Shown here one piece after another: positions 1 to 13,021 of a stretch of 64,000 nt of DNA. This DNA comes from Bisporella sp. PMI_857. Lineage: Eukaryota > Ascomycota > Leotiomycetes > Helotiales > Helotiaceae. The position numbers were made by a program, and so were the translations under genes. The stretch's first letter is position 1; every line of letters begins with the position of its first letter. The notes under the pieces are model-generated. The model worked only from the letters and a program-made list of their open reading frames with translations, was not told the origin of the DNA and did no database searches. The stretch covers positions 1 to 64,000 of the forward strand of contig JAJSPD010000054.1 in assembly GCA_021307315.1 (NCBI GenBank). Direction: 5' to 3'.

Positions 1-1161
1 TAGATTGGCTATCTAGAATGCCCATTATATAGTCAATTGAACGTATTTTGCATGAGTTGTAGCCATTGTAATACAGAAGTATGAATTTCGGTAAGTGTCG
101 ATCACTTCCGGCACGTGATTTGTACATTATCTGTGATGTCAAGCACTGACATACAAAACAAGAGTGGAATATCAAATCAGAGAACAGGTCTTCATATTTG
201 TCGAAGTCACCATTACAAAGTCACAATCACAAAATATGGGTTGCCAGTTCAAATCGACTATCATTAGTAACCTATGCAGCAAGCACACAAGCCACTATAG
301 GAAATGCTCGCACGCAACCTCTCCGCAAATAATCACCACTACACAACCAAAGTTATGATGCAACGACCATGCAGAAAAGGAAAGACATCGCAGTAAGGAA
401 AGACCTCCCCAGTAGCTGCCAGCCATCCATACCACCACCCCCATCAACAAATATCGGATGTAGCCATACTGTTCCGTGTGAATGTAGCTAGCAAGAATCC
501 TTGAATCGAGTTCAAAGTAAGATATCCTTGCAGCTGACCTTTTCATCAAGCCACACCCTCCCCCCCTCCCCTCCCCGGGCGTCCCCTCTTCCACACAATC
601 GAAACATAAACAGGTAAGGAAAATGAATAGCAAGGAAAGAAAAGAAACTGTGCAAAAGTGTGATATATGACAGGTCTGCTCTGAACCCTAATGACTATTT
701 TGAGGATGTCAAGGGGAACGAGCTTGTATGACCATGTCGCGCTTCTTCGGGACTTCAATGTAGCTGGTAATATTGATAAAGGGATATAACAACCCGGTGG
801 GAGTTGAGTGCCATATCGCGTCGTGCTACGATGTTGCTTCGAAACCGGATGTGATACCGAATGATAACACATCGACATGCCGTTCGATAGCTGATATTTC
901 GCACATAGAGCCCAACTATGCTGGCGGGGCCAGAGTGAGGTACGTGCTGAAACAAAAGCGGCCCGAGCCATGTAGAAAGTCGAAGAGTCGAAAAGAAAGA
1001 AAGCGATCCATAAGAGAGTTGAGATGCCCAGCCAATGCCCGACGTCGTAAGGACGATTAGGTATGGTCAGCGATTGAGTTGAGATTAAGCAAGGCGAATC
1101 TTCCATAAATCGAATAGCGTAAGTCGGAATCGGTCAAGGAGACTCGCCCAACGAAAATGAA
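1..1161. other. Gene-free stretch downstream of casein kinase I
   Basis: No recognisable coding sequence lies here. The open frames on both strands overlap each other, match no known family and are often opened by non-ATG codons. The right part must contain the 3' untranslated region of the casein kinase gene whose stop codon lies at 1162-1164. A short C-rich run sits near 552-578. Nothing else is supported. Confidence 0.6.
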
Positions 1162-2827
1162 TCAATACCATTGCTGTCCAGTCTGATCCTCCCGCTTGGT
1201 CCGGTAGGTGCCAGAAGCATACCCAGTACCAGTTGCTGCACCTTTCGAAGCAGAGCGCAGCCTATTTTCGGAGACTATAGCGTCAGCCATCTAGTCAGCA
1301 ATCTGTTCTCCTCGCGGCCAGCGTAATCGAAACACACTAAACGCGAAGAGGAAATTCCCTTACAAGGAACCGGAATGGCAAGAAACTCACATCCTATCAC
1401 TTCCGCCGACGGCTCTGTTGGTATCTGGAGTGTCGACACCACTAACACCGCGTTCAATCACCTTACGGCGGGAGCCAGAAATGGCGCCTGGCTTGGATGA
1501 GCTTGATGGGTGTTGGGGGGTAGCGCCAGCAGTTGCAGCGTTGGTACGGGTGCGTCCAGCCTTCTCCTCCTCTTCTTGAGCAGGTTGTTGACCTGCAGCT
1601 TGGGCGATGGCCTGAGCATTCTTTTGGTACTTGTAGACAGTCCAGTCGAAGACGTAGTCGTATTGAAAACCCTCACGGACGAAGAGATCACGGAAGATCT
1701 TTCGGAGATAAGAATAATCAGGCTTGTCATCGAATCGAAGAGAGCGGGTGTAGTTGAGATAGATGGCGAACTCATTGGGGAAGCCGCGGCAGAGGACTTC
1801 GGTCGGGGTTGTCATCTTCTTCTCCATAATGCGGTCATACTTCTGCTTCTTGGTTGCAGCCTTCAATCCTTGCCAAGGAAGGGAACCACGACAGAAATAC
1901 AACATGACATAACCAAGCGACTCCATATCATCCCGACGAGATTGCTCTGGAAACCTGTCAGTTTAAGACTGGCTTAAGTGAGTGTATGGTTACTTACCGA
2001 CTCCTAGGTGGGTATTGATTGATGCATAACGGGCAGTCCCGGTCAAGTTCTTGTTCTCACGATACGGAATATGGAAGTGTGTCTTTGGGTCACGGTACTT
2101 CTTGGCCAAACCGAAGTCAATAACATTGACCTGGTTACCACGCTTTCCAATGCCCATAAGGAAGTTATCGGGCTTGATATCACGGTGGATAAAGGACTTG
2201 GCGTGGATGTATTCGATTCGGGAGATGAGTTGATCGGCGAGGAGAAGGACAGTCTTCAAGGAGAACTTGCGGTTGCAGAAGTTGAAAAGATCCTCCAGGC
2301 TGGGGCCAAGAAGATCGAGAACCATGGCATTATAGTCACACTCAGTACCAAACCAGCGGACAAATGGGATACCGACGCCTCCAGCAAGGGACTTGTAGAC
2401 ACGGGCTTCATATTCGAGTTGTGGGTGCTTGGCCTTGACAGACTCAAGCTTGATGGCGATTTCTTCGCCGGAGATGATGTTGGTACCGAGGTAGATGTCA
2501 CCAAAGGAGCCGCTACCAATTTTTCGTCCGATGCGGTACTTATTACCCACGCGGAGATCCTATAGTAATAATTTAGCATTTTACATAAATAGAATGATAT
2601 GCAAGGGGTGACGCGAGCAATGAGAGCTGTAGGAGGTACACTGCAAGGCTGTGATCCAGCTCAAAGCTGCCCAGTTGGCAACATCAGCAAGACCTTGACC
2701 CATACTAGCACCAGAACTACCGGATGGGGGTTGACAAGAATGTGCTTGCAGAGGCGTGAAGAAAGGGAGTATAAACCAGAGGATTAGACTTGGACTTGGA
2801 AGCGGGTGGATTCACCATAGTAGTCAT
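1162..2827 (-). CDS. CK1: Casein kinase I (CK1 delta/epsilon, Hhp1-type)
   Basis: Ser/Thr protein kinase of the CK1 family, which acts in DNA repair, cell-cycle, clock and morphogenesis signalling. The model has four exons: 2816-2827, 1998-2559, 1391-1946 and 1162-1261, giving 409 residues. Visible kinase features are the glycine loop GSGSFG (19-24), the ATP lysine in AIKLE (K41), the catalytic IHRDIKPDN (D131) and DFG (D152), followed by the CK1-specific [10 protein letters not shown] segment and [10 protein letters not shown]. The tail after about residue 300 is Ala/Gln/Ser-rich and presumably regulatory. The first coding exon is only 12 nt (MTTM), placed because it joins in phase to the conserved [11 protein letters not shown] start. 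The last intron has three nearby TAG acceptors; the one chosen continues SDRM into LRSASKG, which resembles other fungal CK1 tails as I remember them. Retaining this intron would stop translation at the donor itself. Confidence 0.95.
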
Positions 2828-3364
2828 CTTGAACGATCGACTCTAGGTATCGGGCTATCCGACACGAGAGTTGAGTAGGAGCTGTATTTGTGTGTAGGTA
2901 TTAATTATCCGACGAAGACGCGAGTATCAGTATGCCACAAAATAGGTTCTGCGAGAGAAGAGATGTTAGTGAGGTGTTGTTGTGGTAAGGAGGGCGAAGT
3001 TAGTCAACGAGATGGAAGCGGTGAAGTTGCACAAGGCAGATACCATAAGCGGCTGAATTGAAAGGGAAAATCCAGCATAGATTGATCAACACCAGCAGTG
3101 TAAACCGACAAATGAGTGATCCGCTGCAGGATGTGTGAAGATATACACCTAAGAGAGAGCAATGCAATGCAGTGCTGTGATGTGTACGTACCTATTTGGT
3201 GCGTTCAAAGGCTGCACACTGCACTTGGGGGGAGGGGGTCCGACCGTGACGTGTCCCACGATGGCAAAGCGGGATAATGGGATAGGAAGATAATTCTTGA
3301 TATGCCTCTAGGGAGAGATCAATTCAAGAAATCAATGGTAACTGCTGTGAAGAGGCAGAGGCAG

Positions 3365-3384
3365 TGGTGGTGGTGGTGGTGGTG
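3365..3384. repeat. (TGG)n trinucleotide microsatellite
   Basis: About seven uninterrupted TGG units, roughly 540 bases upstream of the casein kinase start codon. On the kinase's coding strand this reads CCA repeats. It lies in promoter or leader DNA, not in a protein. Confidence 0.85.
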
Positions 3385-3449
3385 TGAGTGAGATTTGGGG
3401 TTGATGGTGGGGAGAAGAGCGAGAACAGGAAGGGAAGACACAAGACCAT

Positions 3450-3518
3450 GAGCGAGAGAGAGTGAGAGAGAGAGTCAGTGAGTGAGTGAGTGAATGAGTG
3501 AGTTGAATGAGTGAGAGT
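3450..3518. repeat. GA / GAGT-rich tract, CT-rich on the casein kinase strand
   Basis: A run of GA dinucleotides grades into GTGA/GAGT tetranucleotides with a few interruptions. On the minus strand, the kinase's sense strand, it is a CT/CACT pyrimidine tract. Such tracts are common just upstream of transcription starts in filamentous ascomycetes, so a core-promoter or long-leader role for CK1 is a reasonable inference. Confidence 0.7.
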
Positions 3519-6309
3519 GCCAAGCCCCAGCCCGAGACCAAGATCGCTTAGTTGGAAAGGCCCCCCCGTAAAAATGGCTACAGCCCACTTCCAGTGCGCC
3601 TTAATTAATCACCCAAGTCCTGTACACTATGCAGCAAACTGTCATTGTTATACCTGATACTTGATACCTAATACCTAAAACTGATACCTAAAATACCCGA
3701 ATACCTGTATTACCAGGGCCGTGTTTGCTAGGACTAGAATCAAAGGACTGCTGGTCACTTTTGTTCCTTCTCTTCCATCTGCCACCGCCGCTGCCGCCAC
3801 CGTCGCCGTGAATGGGACCAAGCACCCTGGATCAATATCCTCTTCTTTGTTGGATCGCTCTTTATTTAACATAGACTAAGATTAGTCCTCCATGAAAGCC
3901 TGCAGTTAAAGTACATCGCTAGCCTTGCCGTGTCAACAGAGCCGTGTCCATTCAATCCTTGAGGAAGCAGCAGAGAGTGGCTAGGCAAAGCGACCTGCCG
4001 CTTTCATAATTCTGTTATGTAGTATATGGAATTATTGCGCGGCCTGTCAATATTGTATCAAAATCAGGACCTACCGATAATGCAATTTCAGATCATGGTC
4101 TCTGTTTGTCAGCACGACACACTGATTAGAAGGAAGGTAAATTTATCACGTATAGGAGAGCTGTCAAATACCCATTCATAATGCCTCTTCCTACATGTCA
4201 TCTACTGTATGCCGCTCTGTTTTCAGCGAATCGGTCCTCTAATATGCCTGGCCGCCCAAGGAGGGGGCAAAAAGAGCCATCCATGGTCAGAGAGCCATCA
4301 AATAGGGAGGCAATGGCCCGCTGTTCAGCTGACTCTCTCCTCAGTTTTCCGCCCTTCAGGTCGCAGAACATCCTGCTCCCCGAAACACTGAGCACGGGAC
4401 TTTGTTCATGCCTAGTTCTATCTTTCGCCCAACGTGAAGCCCAACCAGACCCAGTCGCCAATCCCGTCTTTGCCGAAGAAACCTTGCCTTCGCCAGCCTG
4501 GCCCAGCCCTCTTTTCAAGCTAAGCTTCAGCCTCATACCATCATGTTCACATCCACACTGACAAGAAGAGAATGAAAATACCTCACAAAGGGATTATTAC
4601 CATGTTCGAAAATCGAATATGAATGCGCAACAGTGGCTGATAGTTGCAAAGTTATCGAAGCACGCTGCAGCGTTACATAACCTTCGCCTTCTCTCGCGCC
4701 GCTCGCGCCTCTCCCGCCACTCCAGCGTTTAGGTTGCGGAGAAGGTTCCACATGTGTTATCATGTCAAAGAATAGAAGCAAATTTGACATTGATTGATTT
4801 CGCACAGATTGATTTCGAGCAAGTGTACATGAGTCCATGTTACGGTCTCAATGGCCGGCCGATGTCAAAAGCCAAGCCATCTCAATCAAGATATAAATGG
4901 CACTTATCAAAGGACTCCATGGCTAAGCGTGACTACCTATACCTACCTTAAAAACATCAACTTACAGAACCTTTCTGTCTATTGGTCTGCCGAAGCTTCA
5001 AGCTCAGGATTCATGATCCATGCAATATCCACGTCTAATGGCTTTATTGCGGTGCCAATCGTGGGATTGAGGCCAGGCTTAACCTACATAGATGCACATC
5101 ATTACAACATCTTATCCAATGATGGTTTTGCCCAGAATATTCCCCAATCTAGGCTAACCGTTAACTGCCTGTCAACTGTCTCCTTGGTAACTTCTGATAG
5201 AATGTAGTATCTGAACAACCTATATCATAAAAGTCGTACATCACCACGATATTACTAAGCACACCTTTCCATTCTAGATAAATTTCAATAATGAAGCATA
5301 GTCAACACTTCTACACCCACCTTTGCAGTGACAATCCATTTTTAGCAGGCTGATTCAGCAACATATCAACCCGCAAGCATTTCCCCTTTCTATTTCGTCG
5401 ACGTCTTATAAATAGCCCCGCCCCAATTCCTACATCTCTAGTACCCCCCCCAAACCAGTCCTCAAATATCACCCATTCACTCCATGTACCTTCCAGTATT
5501 CTCACTCAACCAAACCATTATTCTACCAGTAAGTGGGGGTAGCGTGTCGCCAGTGGCTACCTCTCTTCGGGTAGACTTTTAAATATAGAGTTTACAGTCT
5601 TAAATAACAGGAGAGAGAATAGTATGAGCGCCGAAACGTAACTTGGTGCCGTAAATAGTTGGGAGAGAATGGTGAGGATGGAGTGTGGCTTGAATCAAAA
5701 TATTACCCACGCGTTTTAGCCGCTGTGACTGTGAACATCGTAATGTCGTGGTCTTAGTGGCTACTTGACTCATCTGCTCTTCTCTTGTCTTGTCTAGAAG
5801 GGCTTTGGATAAATCTGATTCTACTACCTGTATAGTGCTAATGTATGTTTCATATCACAATCACATTGGAAGGATAGAGAATACGCTCATCTGCTCATCA
5901 ACTCATTCCATTCTCCTTGCGAGACGTCCATCTACCAGCAAAGAACACTCCATGGTATGCTATTATTGTACATTATTCTTAGACAAAGCGCGGCCCTAGT
6001 ATAGCGAGTGACAAGAAGGCATAACAAATTTCCCCGCACTCCACTTACTACTCAGTCAAACCATCAATCATCACGTATACGCAAAGTCGTCCAACCCCTC
6101 ATACCACGTAAGGGAATTCGTCCAGAAAACTGGTAAGTAGAAAGCGAAATAGTGAGACGCGAAGGAGAATATGATCCAAATCAATGCCCGAATTCAACAT
6201 AAATAAAGAAACGAAACAGAAAATAATGAACCCCTTGCCAAAGAATAAGTTCCTGAACTTCGTAAACTGTCCAAGCATCGCTCGCGTTTTCGTAGAAATT
6301 CATGCAGTC

Positions 6310-9300
6310 TTACAGGACATTAACCTGGCTTCCACCAGAGCTGACCTCCTTTCCGCTCGGACTCATCTCTCTCTTACCGCCAGGACTGGTTATACCTCGT
6401 CCAAGGATCCCAGGGCTGCCTTCGCTACCTTTTCTGCTACGTGCTACTTCCTCCTCTTGATCCAGCCGCTTTCTCCAGTCTGCGAGACTTGAGCTGAGCT
6501 CTGCGCCTGTTGTGCTTTCACCCGTCAGAGGCCCTTTCTCTGTCGGTCTATCCTCGAAGTCAAAAGCGTTGCTGAGGCGGTAATTCTTGTTCGTAGTCTC
6601 CCAGTGTGTTCGAAGTGTCTCTAGTTCATTGGCTAGACTATCCAAAGCCATCGAGTTACGGTTTCCGCCATCGCCATAGAGGGATGTCTCGGAAATAGAC
6701 TCGGCACCCGAGATGGACCGTTGGTGCGCACCGCCGCCACTAGCTTCCATACGTTGCGACTGCCGACGATAGTTGTCAACAAAGGGTTCCACCTGATCCA
6801 AGAGGAGCGATACTTTCTGCTCGGCATCTTGGGCTCGTCTTTCAAGCAAGTGATTCTCCTGCTGTAGTTGTGTTAGATCCTCTTTCGCTTGTTGAGTCGA
6901 GCTTGCAAGTTGCTGCTGAATCAAGTCATTGCTCTCCTTCAGATGATTGCGCTCTTCTTGTACAGACGCAAGCTCCTTTCTGACATCGGCCATCTGCCGT
7001 TCAAGTTGGGCGGAAGCGGATTTGATCTCTGCCTGCAGTGCTTCTATCTGCCTATTTAATACTGCGCGTTCTTCTTCCCAGCCGTTTGGTGCTTGAGAAG
7101 CAGCTGTGTTCTTATCGTCGGCTTCTAAGAGTTGCTCTTTCAAGCGGGCGTTATCTGACTTGTACTTTGCTAACTCGTCTTTCATACGCTTCAGCATCTT
7201 CTCAGTCCCCTTGACATAATGCACTGCAGATTGATAGTCATTTTCAAGCTGAGAAAGTTTCTCCCGATAAGCAGCTTCTGCCTCCTGCTCTCGGCTCTCA
7301 TATGCTGCCTTGGTCTCTTCGCTTGCCTGTACAGTTGCAGCTAGCTGTTGCTCAAGCTCACGTAGGCGAGTTGGATCGGGTGTGATTGAGCCAGACAAGG
7401 GAGATCCCATACCACGGGCTCGAGAAGCCGTGCTAGGGCTAATACCTCGTTCACCAAGAATGTCCTTCAGTGTGTTATGCTGAACGTGGACAGCGTTGGT
7501 TTCCAATTGCTGGTTCGCGAGCTGATACTTCATTTCAGAATTTGCCGCCTGCAGGGTCTGCACTTCACGCATTGTCGACTGGAGATGTTTTCGAATAGAC
7601 ATCCCCTCTCTACTTGCTTGCTCTTGATAAGCTTCTAAGCCCGCAATGCGTTCCTCAGCGCTGCGCAGTTTCTCTGACGCGGTATCGGCTGCTGCTTGAT
7701 ATTTCTTGACCAAAGCATTAGCCGCATGAACTTGGCCTTGAAGTGCGTTAACTCGGTCATCATTAAAAGCTCCCTTGGTCCCAATGTCTCGGCTCGCGAT
7801 TTTATCAAGCCCAGAGAGAACCGTTTTTTGGTGAGTCCGAGCCTCGGTAGCATGTTGCTCTGCAAGCTCTTCAGCATCCCGTAATCTTCTTGATGTTGTT
7901 TCCAGTTCTGAGGTACGAATTTCGTGTTCTGCCTTCAGTTTACTCAACTTATTCTCAACCTTTTCTCTCTGGGCACGTTCTTCATCGAGTTTGCGCTCAA
8001 GGAGACTTCTCATTTCAGCGGATGATGCAATGGCTTCTCGGAGAGATCCGAATGTATCGCTCTCGTCCTTAGTGGAATCTATTGCCTCTTGGTAACGAGT
8101 TTCTAACTCGTCCCGGTCAGCTTGGATAAGATTAGCAGTCGCAACAGCCTCAGCACAAACGACTGCCTCCTCTCTTGATTTGATCTGCAAGTCATGAAGC
8201 TCTGCCTTCAAGCGTTCGACCTCTGAAGAGTTCTTCTGCTTGTAATTTTCTAAATCAGCCATTCTAGCGTTAGCAGAGTTTGACGTATCCTCTGCGAGCC
8301 TTCTAGCCCGCTTTTCCGCCTCAATCTCAGACTGAAGCATATCGACTTGGTTTTTCAGGTCTCGTTGGATTGCCAAAGCCGCTGCGAGCTTTCTGCTGAT
8401 ATCAGTAGACCTATCGGCTGCCATCATATCGAGATCACGAGAGTCACTATCGGGCTGAGGCGTGCTGCTTTGACTTCCGCTGTGGGCAGCAAGCTTAGCT
8501 TTGGCATAGACTGCTTCTCTGACAGCCGAATCACGTTGCTTCTCTACCTCTGCAATCTGCTTTGCAGCTAGTACCGCTTGTTTGTCTATCGACCCTTGAA
8601 CATTTAATAGCTCAGCCTTCATCGCTAATAACGCCTCAATCAGAGGCTTATCATCGTCATCAAAGGATTCAGCAGCTCTTTGGTCAAGCATGGGGCTGCT
8701 GGATGGATTTGGTGTGTAGCCGGCTTTCCGGGCGAGTTCGAGCTCAGAGGCATACCATGCATTTCGATTCTTCGCCGCATCTAGTTCTTTCAACAATGCC
8801 ACTGTTTGAGAATTCCTTGCCGACCCTTTTCGTACCAAAGGATTGCTATTTTGTCGAGTGGGGGGAGGAGGAGATGAGGAACGATTTGTAACACCTTTTA
8901 AAGGAGATTCTAGTGTGCTGTCAATAGATCCCTGTTGCCGAGCCGTTCTTGTTTTGGAAGAAGCTCTTGGGTTGCCAACATTGGCCATAGATTGAGCAGG
9001 AGGTTGTTCAGGGGAGGTTACGGACTTAACAGGCTGTTGTGCTTGCGTGGGTGTTCGTCTTCCATTTGTAACCGGGCTCTCTCGCGTCTGTGGGCTTTCT
9101 CTAGGGGTAGGAGACATTGTTTGATTCTGTGATGGAGTAGTTGAGACATTTTCTAGCTGCCGATTGACAACGGTGGTATCGACAGTAGGTCCATAACCAC
9201 GCTCTGATTTGCCTTGAGGTTTTCCTCGCCCTCCTCCGACTGACCCAGCACCATTGAAGCGCGGAGTTGGCGCAGCTTGTTGAGGTGGAGGACCTGGCGG

Positions 9301-11106
9301 CGCCTGTGCCATTGAAGCTCTGGGCAGTTTAGATCCTGCCTGTGGTCCTTGAGGTTGAGCTGATCCAGGTGCTACCCCATTACTATCATTACCATTAATC
9401 CCAGGTTGGTTGTTCCCCCGGCCAAATGAATTCTGCCCCATTACACTTTCTCGGCCAGGCGGACCATTCAGGCGTTTTGGTTCAGGAAGAGATGAGCCGT
9501 CTCTTGACGCTAAGCCACGACTTACGCTCATGCCAGTTTTTTCTCCTCCGCTTGGTCTTCTTGTTCCGGGCGCGCGATCTCCTGGTGGATTCTGCTGCGC
9601 CTGTTGGTCGTTGGGATACCGTATCTTGCTTGTGTCTAGGACATATACGATCTCTAGATCTTGTACTTCCCTGGAAGCGGTGCTGGGTTCTCCAGCTAAA
9701 ACGACAATTTTCTTATCGACAGCCGTCATGCTATGTCCGGATCGTGGCGAAGGCGATGGTCCCATATTCTGAAATGTGTACCACCGCCGCGAGGAGATTC
9801 TGAAAGCTGCAAGATCTCCGAGATCTGCCCCTTCTTCGGTCCTTCCACCAAATATATACATTACATCGTTCACAATAGCAGCCGCGTGGCCTTCTCGGGA
9901 AGCAGGAATATATCCAATACAGTCGAGCACGGTCCATGTGTTGTCCAAGGGATCATAGCACCAAACATCGTTGAACCATTGAAAGCCGTTTGTTCCTCCA
10001 AACCTAGTCCAGCTTAGCGATGCGAGCGAAGAAGACATGCGGACACTTACAGATATAACTTTTCGTTATATGTTACGACAGAATGATTCGTTCGAGCAGG
10101 AGGTACTTCCCCAGGCGAAGGTCCACCATCATCGCTATTCCGGATGAGCATTTCCCACCTATTTGTGGGTACCTGCAGCTGATTGAGATCAAAAGCAACT
10201 AGATCGTTCATAAAATAACCCTCAACTTGACCTCCAAAGACGTATATTTTCGAGCCGAGAATGTTCAAGGAATGCCCGTAACGCCCAGAGGGCCGCGGTC
10301 CGGCAGGGACGGCCCTTGACCATTGCCGAGTAGCTAAATTCATCAGCGATAGCCCAGTAATTGAGGTGCAGCACCATACATGTATTAAGAAGGTACAAGG
10401 TTTCATCCAGTACATCGGAGTCTTCCATCTTGGTATCTCCACCGTAGACAATAAAGGCATTCCCAACAAGCAAACTGGCATGGCCTACTCTAGGCCCAGG
10501 ACCCTCTGCTGTAGTTGGGAGTGGAAAACATGCCATATTACTGTGATCCCCTGCCTCCACCATCCATAAATCTCCCTTTACTGTCGAACTATTGATGAGA
10601 CCTCCCATAAGATATATGTCGCCATCTTTCGAGGCGACGGAGTTGACAGCCGCTCCATAGCGTGGGAAAGGGCTGGTATGCGATGTCTTGAAGGTCAATC
10701 TCCTCTGCGACCACGGATAAAGAGAGGCATTGGGGTTTGTGGTCATCGACTGAGCTGCACCGTTACGCATCTGTATATATTCATTAGTATACGTTGCAGA
10801 ATGTCTGCAGAGTTGCGATTAGAACAGATAATATCGGACACGTACATTTGGATCTTGCGTCTGCTCTACACTAGGTCCTCGCCGTCCATTCAATTGCTCC
10901 GGACTTGGCGTGCCTGTTCCGCCTCCTTGCAACGAATTCAGCGAGTTATTGACGCTGCTCGCAGGCGTTGTTTGCTGAATTGCGCCTTTCTCATTTTGCG
11001 CTATCCGTCCATTTGAGCTCTGCAGCGAAGACGAAGACCCAATACCACCATCTTTTGCCGCTTGTGCTTTGTCTGCATTCTTCTTGCTCTTGAAGAGGAA
11101 TGCCAT
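6310..11106 (-). CDS. tea1: Kelch-repeat cell polarity protein Tea1
   Basis: Cell-end marker that rides microtubule plus ends and marks hyphal tips for actin and formin recruitment. Four exons (10846-11106, 10380-10770, 10051-10333, 6310-10003) give 1542 residues. The N-terminus MAFLFKSKK is Lys-rich. Six Kelch blades follow at about 100-440, each with the His-to-Gly-Gly pattern, for example YGHSLNILGSKIYVFGG and EGHAAAIVNDVMYIFGG. The middle (about 450-710) is Pro/Gln/Ser-rich and probably disordered. From about 713 (VALLKELDAAKNRNAWY) to about 1450 the sequence is almost continuous heptad coiled coil, as expected for this family. All three introns are 45-75 nt and interrupt or precede the Kelch domain, and each join restores a Kelch repeat, which supports the splice sites. 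It is divergently oriented from KOG1. Confidence 0.93.
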
Positions 11107-13021
11107 CGTGCCATGGGCGACCGCCTCTGCAGATCCAAGACACCCTTGATTATTGCGGTATGCCTTAAGCGATTTCCTTGTCGAGAATCAGAGATATCGA
11201 AGGATTTGTGGTCGTGGTGAGAAAACCAAAGACTGAGCAGAGTGAAATGGCTGGGGATCCTCCTACGATTTGGTCGTGTTAGTAAGGAGGCTGACGTTCC
11301 ATGTAACCAGAATCCAATCGGCGAATCTTGTAGCGAGTACAGGAGTGTATTGAGTGAGTAAGAGCGAAAGAGAAGCGCTTCGCAGTATCAGGACTGAAAT
11401 GATAAGTAGATTATGGGTTTTTTGAGTTCCTGGATGTCGGGGTGGGGAACAGGTCGGAGCAGCAGTCCCAAAATTATTTTGATCTAGGTTTCGCTTCCCA
11501 ATCAAAAAAAGGAGGAGGGAAGTACCATCAACCACTCTCACCCGTCTAGGTATCAAAACATCTTGACCTGGCTAGGAGTAGATAATTAAATGATGAAAGT
11601 GTGTCCGGAGACAGCATTTCTATGCACTCTACTTTCAAATTGTATTGGTATGTCCGGTCGCGGTCTAGGTTTCTCCTAGGCTATCACTATGCTCTTTCTT
11701 CGTTACAGGCGCTGGGAGGTGCAGTGCAGTAAGTACGGCGCACCTATTTACAGTACGGCAAAGGCGGGCGCAGGTACCCCCTGACATTGGTGTACTGGTG
11801 GCCATGTCTCACTGCCAATTTCACAAGCAGTAGCAGTCATCTGAAGATCTACCAAGCCCATCTTAAAGGGGGTATTGGTGCTGTTTCACCAACGGATTTG
11901 GCCCTGATATGTCAGGCTATGGAATGAAATACTGGTCTATAGTAAGCCCTTCAACACATCTATTTAGGATCATCCAGCACCGTGGTGGCATCTCATTGTC
12001 AAGAAAACCAAGTCAGCCGTTGCTTGGAAGTGTAATTGGAGTATCGGCAAATATTTACTCCAGGCAAGAAGACATCGAGACGTGTGAACACACAAGCCGT
12101 ATGTAAGCTTGAACGGGCCAACTCGTAACCCTTTACACGCATTACTAGGATACAAATGGCAAGAGATCTCTTTGTGATATGGAATAACATGTTGAGCGAA
12201 GCACTCAACTTCTACTCTTGCATGTTGATATGCAGTCCGCCGGGAGAAGGATCTTCAATGCCTGCATGCGCCTAGAATAGAATCATCATGTACCGATGGA
12301 GATCACATACATATACTGTAAGACGAGTACGAAAGCATTTACAAAAGGTCGGTGGGATGGCGACAAAATTGTGATTTCGCAAAGGTTATTGCAAGACAGA
12401 CTCGTAGAAATTGAACTTCAAAAACAAATATATATATACATCTCTCTCTCTCCCTCCCTCCTTTTTCCTTTCCCTCCTTCCCGCTTCCTCTTGTCTCCAG
12501 GGGCAGCAAGCAATATTACACCATACCAGCGAGGGTGGTGTTCCACTGTTTGGGCAAAAAGGATTGTATGTGTTGGTGGGTGTTCCCCCTTGAGAGGTGC
12601 TGAAGACGCTAGCCTCTGCCACTTGCTGCTTTAATCCTGGACGTATTATTAGTCAGCTTTTCAAAGAGCAGAGTCTAAAGTAACGGTGGAGAATAGTTTG
12701 GTCTGGGGCGATGAGGCTCACCACCCAATACAGCTAACATCACTTTAGCTTTGACGAAACAGAACAGCTGCCTTGTCAGCTTGCACACGCCCGCTAGATA
12801 ATATTTAATAATTTCAACCACAGCCAACTACATTCTACTTCCGTTCCCGAGAAGGTATAGAACAATCGCAGGATATATTTTACTACCTCAGGATACTGTA
12901 GATGTTGGCTAGAAACAGGCAGCTTACCTGATCAATACCTCACAACACCAACTTCCTCCTGCCCGCATTTCATGTTCGCACTTGAAGCTAGGAGAGAGGC
13001 TCCTCCTCAACCATAATAATC
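11107..13021. other. Divergent promoter region between tea1 and KOG1
   Basis: About 1.9 kb separating two start codons that point away from each other, so it must hold both promoters and leaders. It contains a TA/CT-rich tract at 12428-12484. The region 12760-13021, just before KOG1, is CT- and CA-rich like a fungal 5' leader. Short open frames match nothing and look non-coding. Confidence 0.6.
12428..12484. repeat. (TA)n-(CT)n pyrimidine-rich low-complexity tract
   Basis: A short TA repeat is followed directly by CT and CCCT repeats and T runs. It lies about 540 bases upstream of the KOG1 start codon, in the shared divergent promoter. Confidence 0.75.

Larger units (their letters stand above)
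2828..6309. other. Intergenic region upstream of casein kinase I and downstream of tea1
   Basis: About 3.5 kb between the start of the kinase (-) and the stop of tea1 (-). The part near 2828-3560 is the likely kinase promoter and leader; it contains a TGG repeat and a GA/GAGT-rich tract described separately. Open frames at 4181-4561 (+) and 4198-4536 (-) overlap and match nothing I know. No RNA gene was recognised. Confidence 0.5.

Noticed and set aside
4181..4561. Overlapping ORFs of 126 (+) and 112 (-) residues upstream of casein kinase I
   Set aside because: Three frames are open over the same GC-richer patch, none matches a family, and the peptides are Ser/Pro- or Arg/Gly-rich, as expected from chance open frames.
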